A stretch of 5,257 nucleotides of DNA, taken from the NCBI GenBank assembly GCA_937873435.1, contig CALMWM010000393.1, positions 1 to 5,257 of the forward strand, in the 5' to 3' direction. Source of the DNA: an uncultured Gallionellaceae bacterium (GTDB lineage: Bacteria; Pseudomonadota; Gammaproteobacteria; Burkholderiales; Sulfuricellaceae). A program made the translations under genes and the position numbers. Below the pieces are notes generated by a model. That model was not told the origin of the DNA and searched no databases. It was given only the letters and a program-made list of their open reading frames with translations. Positions 1 to 5,257 of the stretch are shown here, one piece after another (within the stretch, counting starts at the first letter, position 1; each line of letters begins with the position of its first letter).

Positions 1-1044
1 CTTGGCCACCGCGAGATGGTTATTATAAAAGATATACCTTTTTACTCTATGTGCCGCCACGGCCTGCAACAACAAATCGCCGACACTGTGCCCCAAGGTG
101 TCGTTGATCACCTTGAAACGGTCCAGATCGATGAACATCACCGCTACCTGTTCGTGACCGCGTTGCGCCTGAATCAGCGCCTGTTGCAAGCGGTCGTGAA
201 ATAGCGTGCGGTTTGGCAGGTCGGTAAGGGCATCGTAATGAGCCAGGTGGCGCACCCGCTCCTCGGCCTGCTTGCGCTCGGTAATATCGGAAAATATTCC
301 TACGTAGTGGGTAATTTCCCCCTGATTATTCTTCACCGTACTGATGGACAGCCACTCCGGGTATAACTCGCCGGTCTTGCGCCGGTTCCATACTTCTCCG
401 TTCCATTTTCCGGTTTCCCGCAGCAAATTCCACATTTCGAGATAAAACTCGCGCGGCAGACGACCTGAACTCAGCATCTTTGGATCCTTGCCGAGTACTT
501 CCTCGCGTTCATATCCGGTAATTTCGCAAAAAGCCGCATTCACCGAAATAATCCGGTTATTGCGGTCGCTCACCATGATGGCGTCTGATGAGCTTTCGAA
601 TACTACCGACGAAAGGCGGCGCTCCAGTTCGGACAACATGGTGTGCGCGCATTGCAGCAATACATCGCCCAGAATATCGCTGTTGACCGGCTTGATGACG
701 TATTTGTCCACGCCGATGTCGATCGCCTTGAGGAAAAAATTGGTTTCGTTGAAAGCAGTGGTCACGATAATCGGCGTGGTAGCACTGATCGCTTTGATCT
801 TTTCCGCCATTTCCAGGCCGTTCATCACCGGCATCAGAATGTCGGTGACCACCATATCCGGCTTATACGCCTCGAAAGCCAACAATCCTTCGTGTCCATT
901 GGTGGCGATATGCAAGGTGCCGACCCGGCGTCTGAGAAAATGCGCCAGTTGGTCGCGAATATCTTCATCGTCCTCGACGTACAGGACGGAAAATTTTTTT
1001 AGCAAGCTGGCATCGCTCTCGCCGCCCACAGTATTATTCGACAT
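1..1044 (-). CDS. Response regulator with REC, PAS and GGDEF domains (diguanylate cyclase), 3' end outside window
   Basis: Cytoplasmic response regulator predicted to make cyclic-di-GMP from two GTP when its receiver domain is phosphorylated. The 348 visible codons are open in one frame. REC spans about residues 17-135: acidic pair D25/D26, phosphoacceptor D68 in VVTDILMP, T95, and K118 in VIKPV. A PAS domain follows at about 144-256, ending in the usual DITERKQAE linker. GGDEF begins at about 266 (HLAHYDALTDLPNR) with FIDLDRFK at 304-311 and NDTLGH at 314-319. The GGDEF signature itself would lie beyond the window edge, so catalytic competence and any EAL domain cannot be judged. After residue 331 the sequence stops resembling the family (see findings). 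The start is supported by GGAGAG at 1052-1057, seven bases upstream. It lies 43 bases after the kinase gene and is its likely phosphorylation partner (inference). Confidence 0.9.
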   Translation of the reverse strand, partial: MSNNTVGGESDASLLKKFSVLYVEDDEDIRDQLAHFLRRRVGTLHIATNGHEGLLAFEAYKPDMVVTDILMPVMNGLEMAEKIKAISATTPIIVTTAFNETNFFLKAIDIGVDKYVIKPVNSDILGDVLLQCAHTMLSELERRLSSVVFESSSDAIMVSDRNNRIISVNAAFCEITGYEREEVLGKDPKMLSSGRLPREFYLEMWNLLRETGKWNGEVWNRRKTGELYPEWLSISTVKNNQGEITHYVGIFSDITERKQAEERVRHLAHYDALTDLPNRTLFHDRLQQALIQAQRGHEQVAVMFIDLDRFKVINDTLGHSVGDLLLQAVAAHRVKRYIFYNNHLAVAK

Positions 1045-1087
1045 TATTTCGCTCTCCAATGGATTTTTATAGCGGCCAAGAACCCGC

Positions 1088-3355
1088 TCAGGCTTGAATT
1101 CCCGTTTCCCCATTCTCAACCATTGGCACGATAATTTCAAATTCCGCACCACCGTTCATGTTGCGCGCGCGAATCTTGCCGTTCATATTGTTTTCGATGA
1201 TCATTTTCGACATGTACAGGCCAATGCCGGTCCCTTTTGCGCGCGTGGTGAAATAAGGATCGAAAATCTTTTCGATGATTTCTTCCGGTATGCCGCCGCC
1301 ATTGTCGGCTATCGCCACTTTCACCCATCCCGCTTCGGCTACCAGACGAATGGCGATTTGCCCCTGTTCGACTCCGCGTTCGAGCAAGACATCCTTGGCG
1401 TTGCCGAGAATATTCAACAACACCTGTGAATATTCGTTGGGGAAACCGAGCACTTTGACGTCCTGGCTGTCTTCCACCAGCAGTTCGATATTATGGCTGT
1501 GCAGGCTGGTTTCGATGACAGCGAGCGTCTCATCGAGCGCTTTGCGCGGGCTGAACAAGCGTTTTTCCCGATTAGGCTTGAAAAAATTGCGGAAATCGTC
1601 GATGGTGGAAGACATCCGCTGCACCAGTTGGCCTCCCTTGCCGGTTGCTTCTTCCAGGTAAGCCTCGGTCAACTCGTTGTAGTGGTAGGCATCCTTGATG
1701 TTCGCCAGCAACAGTCCCAGTGCATTCAGTGGCTGCCGCCATTGGTGTGCGATATTGCCGATCATCTCCCCCATGGCCGCCATGCGCGACTGCTGGATCA
1801 GCAAGTGATCCTTCTCGCGATTATTCGCCACTTCTTCCTGTACACGCTGCTCAAGTTCTTCGCTTAGTCGCTTTAATCCGTGCTCGGCATTCTTGCGCTC
1901 GGTGATGTCGGCGACCAAGGCGAAAGAACCCATGATTTCGCCGATTTCATCGTACAACGGTGCCGAATTGAACAAACAGTGCATCTTCCGCTCATCGCCA
2001 CAGGTCAAGGTTATTTCATAGCTCTGGCCGATACCCCGTTCCTGCATCCTGGCACTGCGCTCACGGAAGATGGCGGCATTTTCCGCATCGAGAAAATCGT
2101 AAATCGATTTATAAAGGATGTCATGCTCGTTGCTTCCCAACATATCAAGCAAGGCGTGGTTGGTTTTGACCGTCAGCTTGTCGGTATCGATCACCCAGAT
2201 GCCTTCGCCGGCAGTGTCGAACAGGGTACGCAGGAATGCCTCGCTTTTTTTCAAAGCCTGTTCGGCACGTTTCTTCTCCGTGAGATCGAGCATCACCCCG
2301 ATAATCGCCGGCCTGCCGTTATATTCCGTCACCATGCCGAGCGCATCGACCTCGACCGGGCTGCCGTCGCAGTTGAGCAGTCGGAAAGCGTACTGGATAC
2401 GCGATTCTTCCCCGCTCATGCGTTTGCGCATGTTTTCCTCGACCAGCGGCCAGTCGTCGGGATAGATCCACTCCTTAACCGGTTTGCCGATATCTTCTGC
2501 GCTCCCGCCGATGCGTTCCAACAGGTAAGGATTGGCATAGGCCACCTTGCCATCCTGCAGAATATAGAACCCGACCAGCGATTGTTCCACCAGGAAGCGG
2601 AAACGGGCATTGGCGAAAGTCGCCCCCTCCTCTGCCTTCCGCCGTTCGGCAATTTCGCGCTTGAGATCGTGCTGGGAACGCTCGACCGCGGAACGCATCC
2701 AGGCAAAGCCGACGATCAATTGGCCAACCTCGTCATTGCGAGCTGCTGGTAGCTCACAAGTGAAATCCTCCTTGGCCAATGCCACGGTAGCCTTCGCCAG
2801 TTGACCGAGCGGTCGCCGAACAACTGCTTCGACGATGGCTCCCAGCGCAAAGATAAACAGCGCCAGCGCCGCAGCCAAAACCGCCAACAGCCGGCTCTGG
2901 CCTTTCTCAATCTCGTTGTACATCCGCGCATGAGAAACAGCGATCTTGAGGCTGCCCAGTTTCATTCCTCCTGCAACGATCTCGTGAACCTGGATGGCAA
3001 CGTCGGAGTGGTCGTGAATAAGTGGGTCATGATGATGCTGCATCGCATCGTTGGCCGCTTGCGGCTCGGCCAGCGGGTAAATCAGCCGTCCGTCCTCAGC
3101 GTGAAGTTCAAGGCGATGCCAATCCGGATTCTTTTTTTTCAGTTCGTCGAGCGTACTGTGTATTTCATCGTGTCGGCCTGACAGTATCAACGGCACCAGG
3201 CCTTCGCCTATGCCGTCCAACTGTTTATCCAGCATTTCATGATGAAACCTGGCATGGAATTCAAGCGCGCTGGGATACCACCAATAGGCAATGTAAGCCG
3301 CCAGCCCGAACGCCAGCAGCAGGAAAGGAGCGAATAATTTTACACGCAATGACAT
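1088..3355 (-). CDS. Membrane-bound hybrid-input sensor histidine kinase (periplasmic domain, HAMP, two PAS, HisKA, HATPase)
   Basis: Inner-membrane sensor kinase of a two-component system, 755 residues. Domain order: membrane helix at about 8-27; periplasmic region 28-153; second helix about 155-178; HAMP about 179-232; coiled linker; PAS-1 about 247-360 ending DLTEKKRAE; PAS-2 about 371-488 ending DITERKNAE; coiled coil 489-522; dimerisation/phosphoacceptor box with H537 in IAHQWRQPLNAL; GHKL ATPase with N box (N648, N652), G1 DNGGGIP 684-690, F box FDPYFTT 698-704 and G2 GTGIGL 708-713. All catalytic motifs are intact, so it should be active. The HQWRQPL form is typical of the HPK4-like kinases. 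The periplasmic region is rich in histidine at 107-124 and matches no sensor fold I can name. It has no receiver domain of its own; the downstream REC-PAS-GGDEF protein is the probable target. The start is supported by AAGGG five bases upstream. Confidence 0.95.
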   Translation of the reverse strand: MSLRVKLFAPFLLLAFGLAAYIAYWWYPSALEFHARFHHEMLDKQLDGIGEGLVPLILSGRHDEIHSTLDELKKKNPDWHRLELHAEDGRLIYPLAEPQAANDAMQHHHDPLIHDHSDVAIQVHEIVAGGMKLGSLKIAVSHARMYNEIEKGQSRLLAVLAAALALFIFALGAIVEAVVRRPLGQLAKATVALAKEDFTCELPAARNDEVGQLIVGFAWMRSAVERSQHDLKREIAERRKAEEGATFANARFRFLVEQSLVGFYILQDGKVAYANPYLLERIGGSAEDIGKPVKEWIYPDDWPLVEENMRKRMSGEESRIQYAFRLLNCDGSPVEVDALGMVTEYNGRPAIIGVMLDLTEKKRAEQALKKSEAFLRTLFDTAGEGIWVIDTDKLTVKTNHALLDMLGSNEHDILYKSIYDFLDAENAAIFRERSARMQERGIGQSYEITLTCGDERKMHCLFNSAPLYDEIGEIMGSFALVADITERKNAEHGLKRLSEELEQRVQEEVANNREKDHLLIQQSRMAAMGEMIGNIAHQWRQPLNALGLLLANIKDAYHYNELTEAYLEEATGKGGQLVQRMSSTIDDFRNFFKPNREKRLFSPRKALDETLAVIETSLHSHNIELLVEDSQDVKVLGFPNEYSQVLLNILGNAKDVLLERGVEQGQIAIRLVAEAGWVKVAIADNGGGIPEEIIEKIFDPYFTTRAKGTGIGLYMSKMIIENNMNGKIRARNMNGGAEFEIIVPMVENGETGIQA

Positions 3356-3360
3356 GACAG

Positions 3361-3365
3361 CCCTT
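3361..3365 (-). promoter_or_regulatory. Ribosome binding site of the kinase, overlapping the stop codon of the small upstream gene
   Basis: AAGGG on the minus strand, five bases before the kinase ATG. Two of its bases lie inside the TAA stop (3364-3366) of the 52-residue gene. Ribosomes ending the small gene would therefore sit directly on this site, which suggests translational coupling (inference). Confidence 0.6.
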
Positions 3366-3522
3366 ATTCAGGCTCGCAATACGACCCCTGCCCCCAGCCG
3401 CGCATAAACGCGGAGTCCTTGACGACGGAAAATTCGGGTTCGCTGGAACGCGCTTTCCCCACGAAAACCAGCACAAATGCCAGCAATACGAGCATCAACA
3501 CCCGTATCAAATCACGATTCAT
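3364..3522 (-). CDS. Small membrane-anchored or secreted protein, 52 residues, unknown function
   Basis: A short open frame of 52 codons plus TAA, beginning MNRDLIRVLMLVLL and ending GQGSYCEPE. I do not recognise the family. Residues about 5-22 form one strongly hydrophobic helix preceded by R3 and R7, consistent with an uncleaved anchor or a signal peptide; no clear AxA cleavage site is seen. The 25-30 residue tail would face the periplasm and carries a single cysteine (C49) in an aromatic/glycine-rich end, RGWGQGSYCE. AGAGGG at 3528-3533 is a good ribosome binding site five bases upstream. It sits 19 bases after the adhesin-E-like gene and 8 bases before the kinase, so it fills an otherwise unexplained 186-base gap. 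Membrane topology and position suggest an accessory to the kinase (inference). It could be missed by gene callers with a length cut-off. Confidence 0.7.
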   Translation of the reverse strand: MNRDLIRVLMLVLLAFVLVFVGKARSSEPEFSVVKDSAFMRGWGQGSYCEPE

Positions 3523-3541
3523 GGTTTCCCTCTAATAAATC

Positions 3542-3925
3542 TTAACGAGCGCATACGAATTTAAGAATATCCTCATCCACACTGCCTTGCAGCACGGCAT
3601 TGGGTTTCTCCGCAACCAATGACTGCTTGCTGATCATGCTGCCGTCCGCGCGCTGCGCTTCGCTCGACAACATCAGCGTGCTGCGTTTGTCGCAATCGGC
3701 CTGCTGTTCCATGACCAGATATTTCACCGCATTGCGACCGATATTGAATTCGCCCGTGTCGTCGATCACATGACGGCTGGTGAAGTTCAACACTGGCTTG
3801 CCCCCCCTGATGCTGCTCACATCCACTTCGCGAACGTTATTGCCGATCTGGGAGACCTGCACCCATTCCGCAGCATGGGCAAAACTACCGAATCCGATCA
3901 ACAACACTGCAATGAAAAGACGCAT
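3542..3925 (-). CDS. Exported small protein resembling the surface-adhesin E family
   Basis: A 127-residue protein with a Sec signal peptide, MRLFIAVLLIGFGSFAHA, cut after residue 18 (AHA/AEW), leaving a mature domain of about 109 residues. The layout matches the surface-adhesin protein E-like domain common in beta- and gammaproteobacteria: an opening W-V-Q-V strand, a V-D-x-S-S-I motif at 35-39, a central K-Y-L-V-M-E strand leading to a D-C-D-K-R block (C78), and a terminal G-S-V-D-E-D-I-L-K-F-V-C (C125). C78 and C125 probably form a disulfide in the periplasm. In most bacteria this family has no proven adhesin role, so the name should not be read as a function. CTGGAG at 3934-3939 lies eight bases before the ATG. 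First gene of the four-gene operon that ends with the kinase and the cyclic-di-GMP regulator; it may supply or modulate the signal (inference). Confidence 0.8.
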   Translation of the reverse strand: MRLFIAVLLIGFGSFAHAAEWVQVSQIGNNVREVDVSSIRGGKPVLNFTSRHVIDDTGEFNIGRNAVKYLVMEQQADCDKRSTLMLSSEAQRADGSMISKQSLVAEKPNAVLQGSVDEDILKFVCAR

Positions 3926-4032
3926 CGGATATACTCCAGAATAAGTTAAGTTTAGACTGGCGCCTTCACCTCCGGCGCATCACGCCAATTTTACCAAAAC
4001 GCCCGCACCTACCCCACACTCTGGAGAAATAT
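3926..4032. promoter_or_regulatory. Divergent intergenic region holding the promoters of the sensor operon and the ankyrin gene
   Basis: These 107 bases separate two divergently read genes, so both promoters should lie here. The best single hexamer is TAAAAT on the minus strand (3988-3993, five of six matches to TATAAT), but no good -35 stands 16-18 bases away. TAAACT (minus strand, about 3951-3956) is a weaker alternative nearer the gene. No convincing sigma-70 promoter was found for the plus-strand gene. A GC-rich inverted repeat lies in the middle and would fall in the leader of the sensor operon if the TAAAAT site is used. Confidence 0.4.
3958..3987. repeat. Overlapping GC-rich inverted repeats between divergent genes
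   Basis: GCGCC at 3960-3964 pairs with GGCGC at 3974-3978 around a nine-base loop. The overlapping outer arms TGGCG (3958-3962) and CGCCA (3983-3987) can pair instead, so two mutually exclusive hairpins are possible. It could be an operator or a leader structure, but arms of five bases in GC-rich DNA can arise by chance. Confidence 0.35.
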
Positions 4033-4506
4033 ATGTCTCGAACTGCATTGCGGCTTATCCTCGCCTGGTTTTTGCTCATCCTTTGCGAAACCGCCCTGGC
4101 TGGCAGCATTTTCGATGCCGCACTGATAGGCAATGCACAGGAAGTCGCCAGGTTGGTCTCAGCCAACCCCAAGCTGGTCAATGCTAGAAGCGAGATCGGT
4201 TCCACCCCGCTGCACATCGCGGCCACCGTATCTTCTCCCGAAATGGCCAAGTTGCTGATCGCCAAGGGGGCCGACGTCAATGCCCGCGACAACAATGGCT
4301 CCACCCCGCTCCATCTTGCCGCTTATACCGGCAAGATGGAGGTAGCCGAACTATTGCTGCATTCCGGCGCCATTGCCGATGCCAGGGACAAAAAAGGCAC
4401 CACGCCGCTGGACTATGCGAATCAGGTGCCGAGCAACGAAGTCAAGCCGCTGCTGGTGTTATGGCTGTTGAAGAATCCGCCGGCGAAAACGGCCAGGAAA
4501 AACTAG
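4033..4506 (+). CDS. Exported ankyrin-repeat protein
   Basis: A 157-residue protein with an N-terminal signal peptide (hydrophobic 5-19, cleavage likely after ALA at 21-23) and then almost only ankyrin repeats, which act as protein-binding scaffolds. Repeats: a degenerate cap at about 24-54 (FDAALIGNAQEVARLV), a full repeat at 57-88 with GSTPLHIAA, a full repeat at 90-121 with GSTPLHLAAYTG and the ADARD turn, and a C-terminal cap at 122-147 with GTTPLDYA. The tail is basic (PPAKTARKN). No catalytic domain is present, so it probably binds a periplasmic partner, which the sequence does not reveal. Small periplasmic ankyrin proteins are known in proteobacteria, some next to catalase genes, but none is seen here. 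GGAG at 4023-4026 is six bases before the ATG. It is transcribed away from the sensor operon, and its stop overlaps that of the convergent gene. Likely monocistronic. Confidence 0.88.
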   Translation: MSRTALRLILAWFLLILCETALAGSIFDAALIGNAQEVARLVSANPKLVNARSEIGSTPLHIAATVSSPEMAKLLIAKGADVNARDNNGSTPLHLAAYTGKMEVAELLLHSGAIADARDKKGTTPLDYANQVPSNEVKPLLVLWLLKNPPAKTARKN

Positions 4507-5078
4507 CGCGCTTGATCCAGTTCCAGATCGAGCAAGCCTGCCTGGGTCTGGAGATGAAGAAAATATTCCCCGCCAGGCACTGTGAAGTCCATGGCTAACG
4601 TAGCCCCCCGGCATAACTGCTCTTCCAGCACGATGTCGAAGCGTGTATCCGACACCCGCACCCGGCCTTGCGGCGCACTTGCGAATACCAATCGCAAGCG
4701 GTGCTCGCCCGGCTTGAGTTCCCCCAGAGGAATGAAATAGCCGCCCTCGACCGGATTGCGCCACTGCACCAGATCGCTAGCACCCCATCGCCCGCTCTCG
4801 GGTGGCTTCAGCGGATAGTAGGCGCATTTTTCCTTGGTGTATTTCAGCAACGCGAACAAATCCTCGATTTCGCGCTCGGATGGTGCCGCGAGATAGCGAC
4901 GAATGTGATTTTTCGCCGCCAGCGCACCCGACTGGAAACTTAGCCTCCCGCTGCACTCGCCTTCGTGGCAATTAGTGCAAACCGTGTTAAAGCGCACTAC
5001 GGTTGAAACAGGGATTTCCTCACCCCTCGCAGGAAAGCTCAAAGCCAGAGCCAGCAGCGCCGACACTTTCAAATTCAT
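4503..5078 (-). CDS. Exported single-CxxCH (cytochrome c-like) protein with a beta-rich C-terminal half
   Basis: A 191-residue protein from the chosen start. The first 19 residues (MNLKVSALLALALSFPARG) form a signal peptide, so it acts in the periplasm. C34-T-N-C37-H38 is a canonical covalent haem c motif, followed closely by a third cysteine at C42 in HEGECSGRLSF. A helical stretch, 53-85 (HIRRYLAAPSEREIEDLFALL), resembles the distal helices of small c-type cytochromes; C85 follows. The sixth haem ligand is unclear: H58 or M163 are the candidates. Residues about 98-187 (WRNPVEGGYFIPLGELKPGEH onward) look like a beta-sandwich with one cysteine, C156. I do not recognise the combination. The start at 5078 is chosen over 5117 because GAAGGA stands six bases upstream, the signal peptide begins there, and its ATG overlaps the ABC gene's stop as ATGA. 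A zinc- or other metal-binding role for the Cys/His cluster is possible. Confidence 0.8.
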   Translation of the reverse strand: MNLKVSALLALALSFPARGEEIPVSTVVRFNTVCTNCHEGECSGRLSFQSGALAAKNHIRRYLAAPSEREIEDLFALLKYTKEKCAYYPLKPPESGRWGASDLVQWRNPVEGGYFIPLGELKPGEHRLRLVFASAPQGRVRVSDTRFDIVLEEQLCRGATLAMDFTVPGGEYFLHLQTQAGLLDLELDQAR

Positions 5079-5257
5079 TCTGCATCCTTCAACTGCTCCT
5101 GCTGCTGCAACGCCCACATTTGCGCATAAGCGCCATTTAGGTCGAGCAGTTCGCGGTGGGTGCCGCGTTCGATGATGCGACCGTGTTCCATCACCAGAAT
5201 CTGGCTGGCATCGACGATGGTGGACAGGCGATGGGCGATTACCAGCGTGGTGCGGTT
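5075..5257 (-). CDS. C-terminal end of an ABC exporter (ATM1/MsbA-like half transporter), 5' part outside window
   Basis: The last 60 residues of the ATP-binding domain of a fused permease-ATPase exporter, entering from the right edge. It opens with NRTTLVIAHRLSTIVDASQI, which holds the switch (H-loop) histidine in AHRLS and the D-loop-distal strand, followed by ILVMEHGRIIERGTHRELL, the standard end of this fold. The tail NGAYAQMWALQQQEQ is of the type seen in ATM1-like (heavy-metal or glutathione-conjugate) exporters of proteobacteria. Walker A, Walker B and the transmembrane part are outside the window, so substrate cannot be inferred. The TGA stop overlaps the ATG of the cytochrome-like gene (ATGA), which implies co-transcription and translational coupling. 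Confidence 0.88.
   Translation of the reverse strand, partial: NRTTLVIAHRLSTIVDASQILVMEHGRIIERGTHRELLDLNGAYAQMWALQQQEQLKDAE
5085..5090 (-). promoter_or_regulatory. Ribosome binding site that fixes the start of the cytochrome-like gene
   Basis: GAAGGA on the minus strand, six bases before the ATG at 5078 and inside the end of the ABC exporter gene. It favours this ATG over the in-frame ATG at 5117, which would place 13 non-hydrophobic residues before the signal peptide. Confidence 0.65.

Noticed and set aside
26..44. AT-rich inverted repeat TAAAA/TTTTA as a terminator or promoter
   Set aside because: The arms are only five weak A-T pairs and lie inside an open coding frame; with the left flank unseen, no regulatory role can be supported.
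488..1072. A 194-codon plus-strand open frame opposite the response regulator
   Set aside because: It is antisense to the REC and PAS domains, is low-complexity (serine-rich), and has no ribosome binding site or recognisable fold.
1045..1087. Possible terminator or separate promoter between kinase and response regulator
   Set aside because: The 43 bases contain only the regulator's ribosome binding site and a short TATAAAAA run, with no hairpin and no -35 element; read-through as one operon is simpler.
1880..2752. A 290-codon plus-strand open frame inside the kinase gene
   Set aside because: It lies fully antisense to the PAS domains of a kinase whose motifs are all intact. Its protein shows no domain, and such long antisense frames are common opposite GC-rich coding DNA.
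3261..3476. A 71-codon minus-strand frame overlapping the small gene and the kinase start
   Set aside because: It is in a different frame from the 52-residue gene, which has the better ribosome binding site and a membrane helix, and it would overlap the well-supported kinase start by about 95 bases.
5079..5117. Longer N-terminus for the cytochrome-like protein, starting at 5117
   Set aside because: The extra 13 residues precede the signal peptide and are coded within the ABC exporter's end in another frame. The internal ATG at 5078 has the ribosome binding site and ATGA coupling.

Overview
The window looks like chromosomal DNA of a Gram-negative bacterium, most probably a betaproteobacterium (a Gallionellales/Nitrosomonadales-like relative would fit). 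The grounds are moderate GC content, densely packed genes, several Sec-type signal peptides, a periplasmic sensor kinase with an H-Q-W-R-Q-P-L phosphoacceptor box, and a response regulator with a diguanylate cyclase domain. The taxonomic call is an impression from protein style, not a search result. No RNA gene, CRISPR array or complete mobile element was seen.

Left block, minus strand, 3925 down to 1: four consecutive genes read leftwards with short gaps (19, 8 and 43 bases), probably one operon. In order of transcription they are a small periplasmic protein resembling the surface-adhesin E family (3542..3925), a 52-residue single-membrane-span protein (3364..3522), a 755-residue membrane histidine kinase with a periplasmic sensor region, HAMP and two PAS domains (1088..3355), and a REC-PAS-GGDEF response regulator that runs off the left edge (1..1044). 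The inferred pathway is a periplasmic signal, phosphorelay from kinase H537 to regulator D68, then a change in cyclic-di-GMP. The two small exported proteins in front are candidate accessory or input components. The kinase periplasmic region has a histidine/aspartate-rich loop that suggests metal or pH sensing. In the last 50 bases of the left edge, an AT-rich stretch replaces the expected GGDEF sequence.

Middle, plus strand: a 107-base divergent intergenic region (3926..4032) with GC-rich inverted repeats, then an exported ankyrin-repeat protein (4033..4506). Its stop codon overlaps that of the convergent gene in a CTAG palindrome.

Right block, minus strand, 5257 down to 4503: the last 60 residues of an ABC exporter (ATM1/MsbA-like), coupled by an ATGA overlap to a small exported protein with one CxxCH haem-attachment motif, an additional cysteine nearby and a beta-rich C-terminal half. 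This pair probably forms the end of a separate operon.
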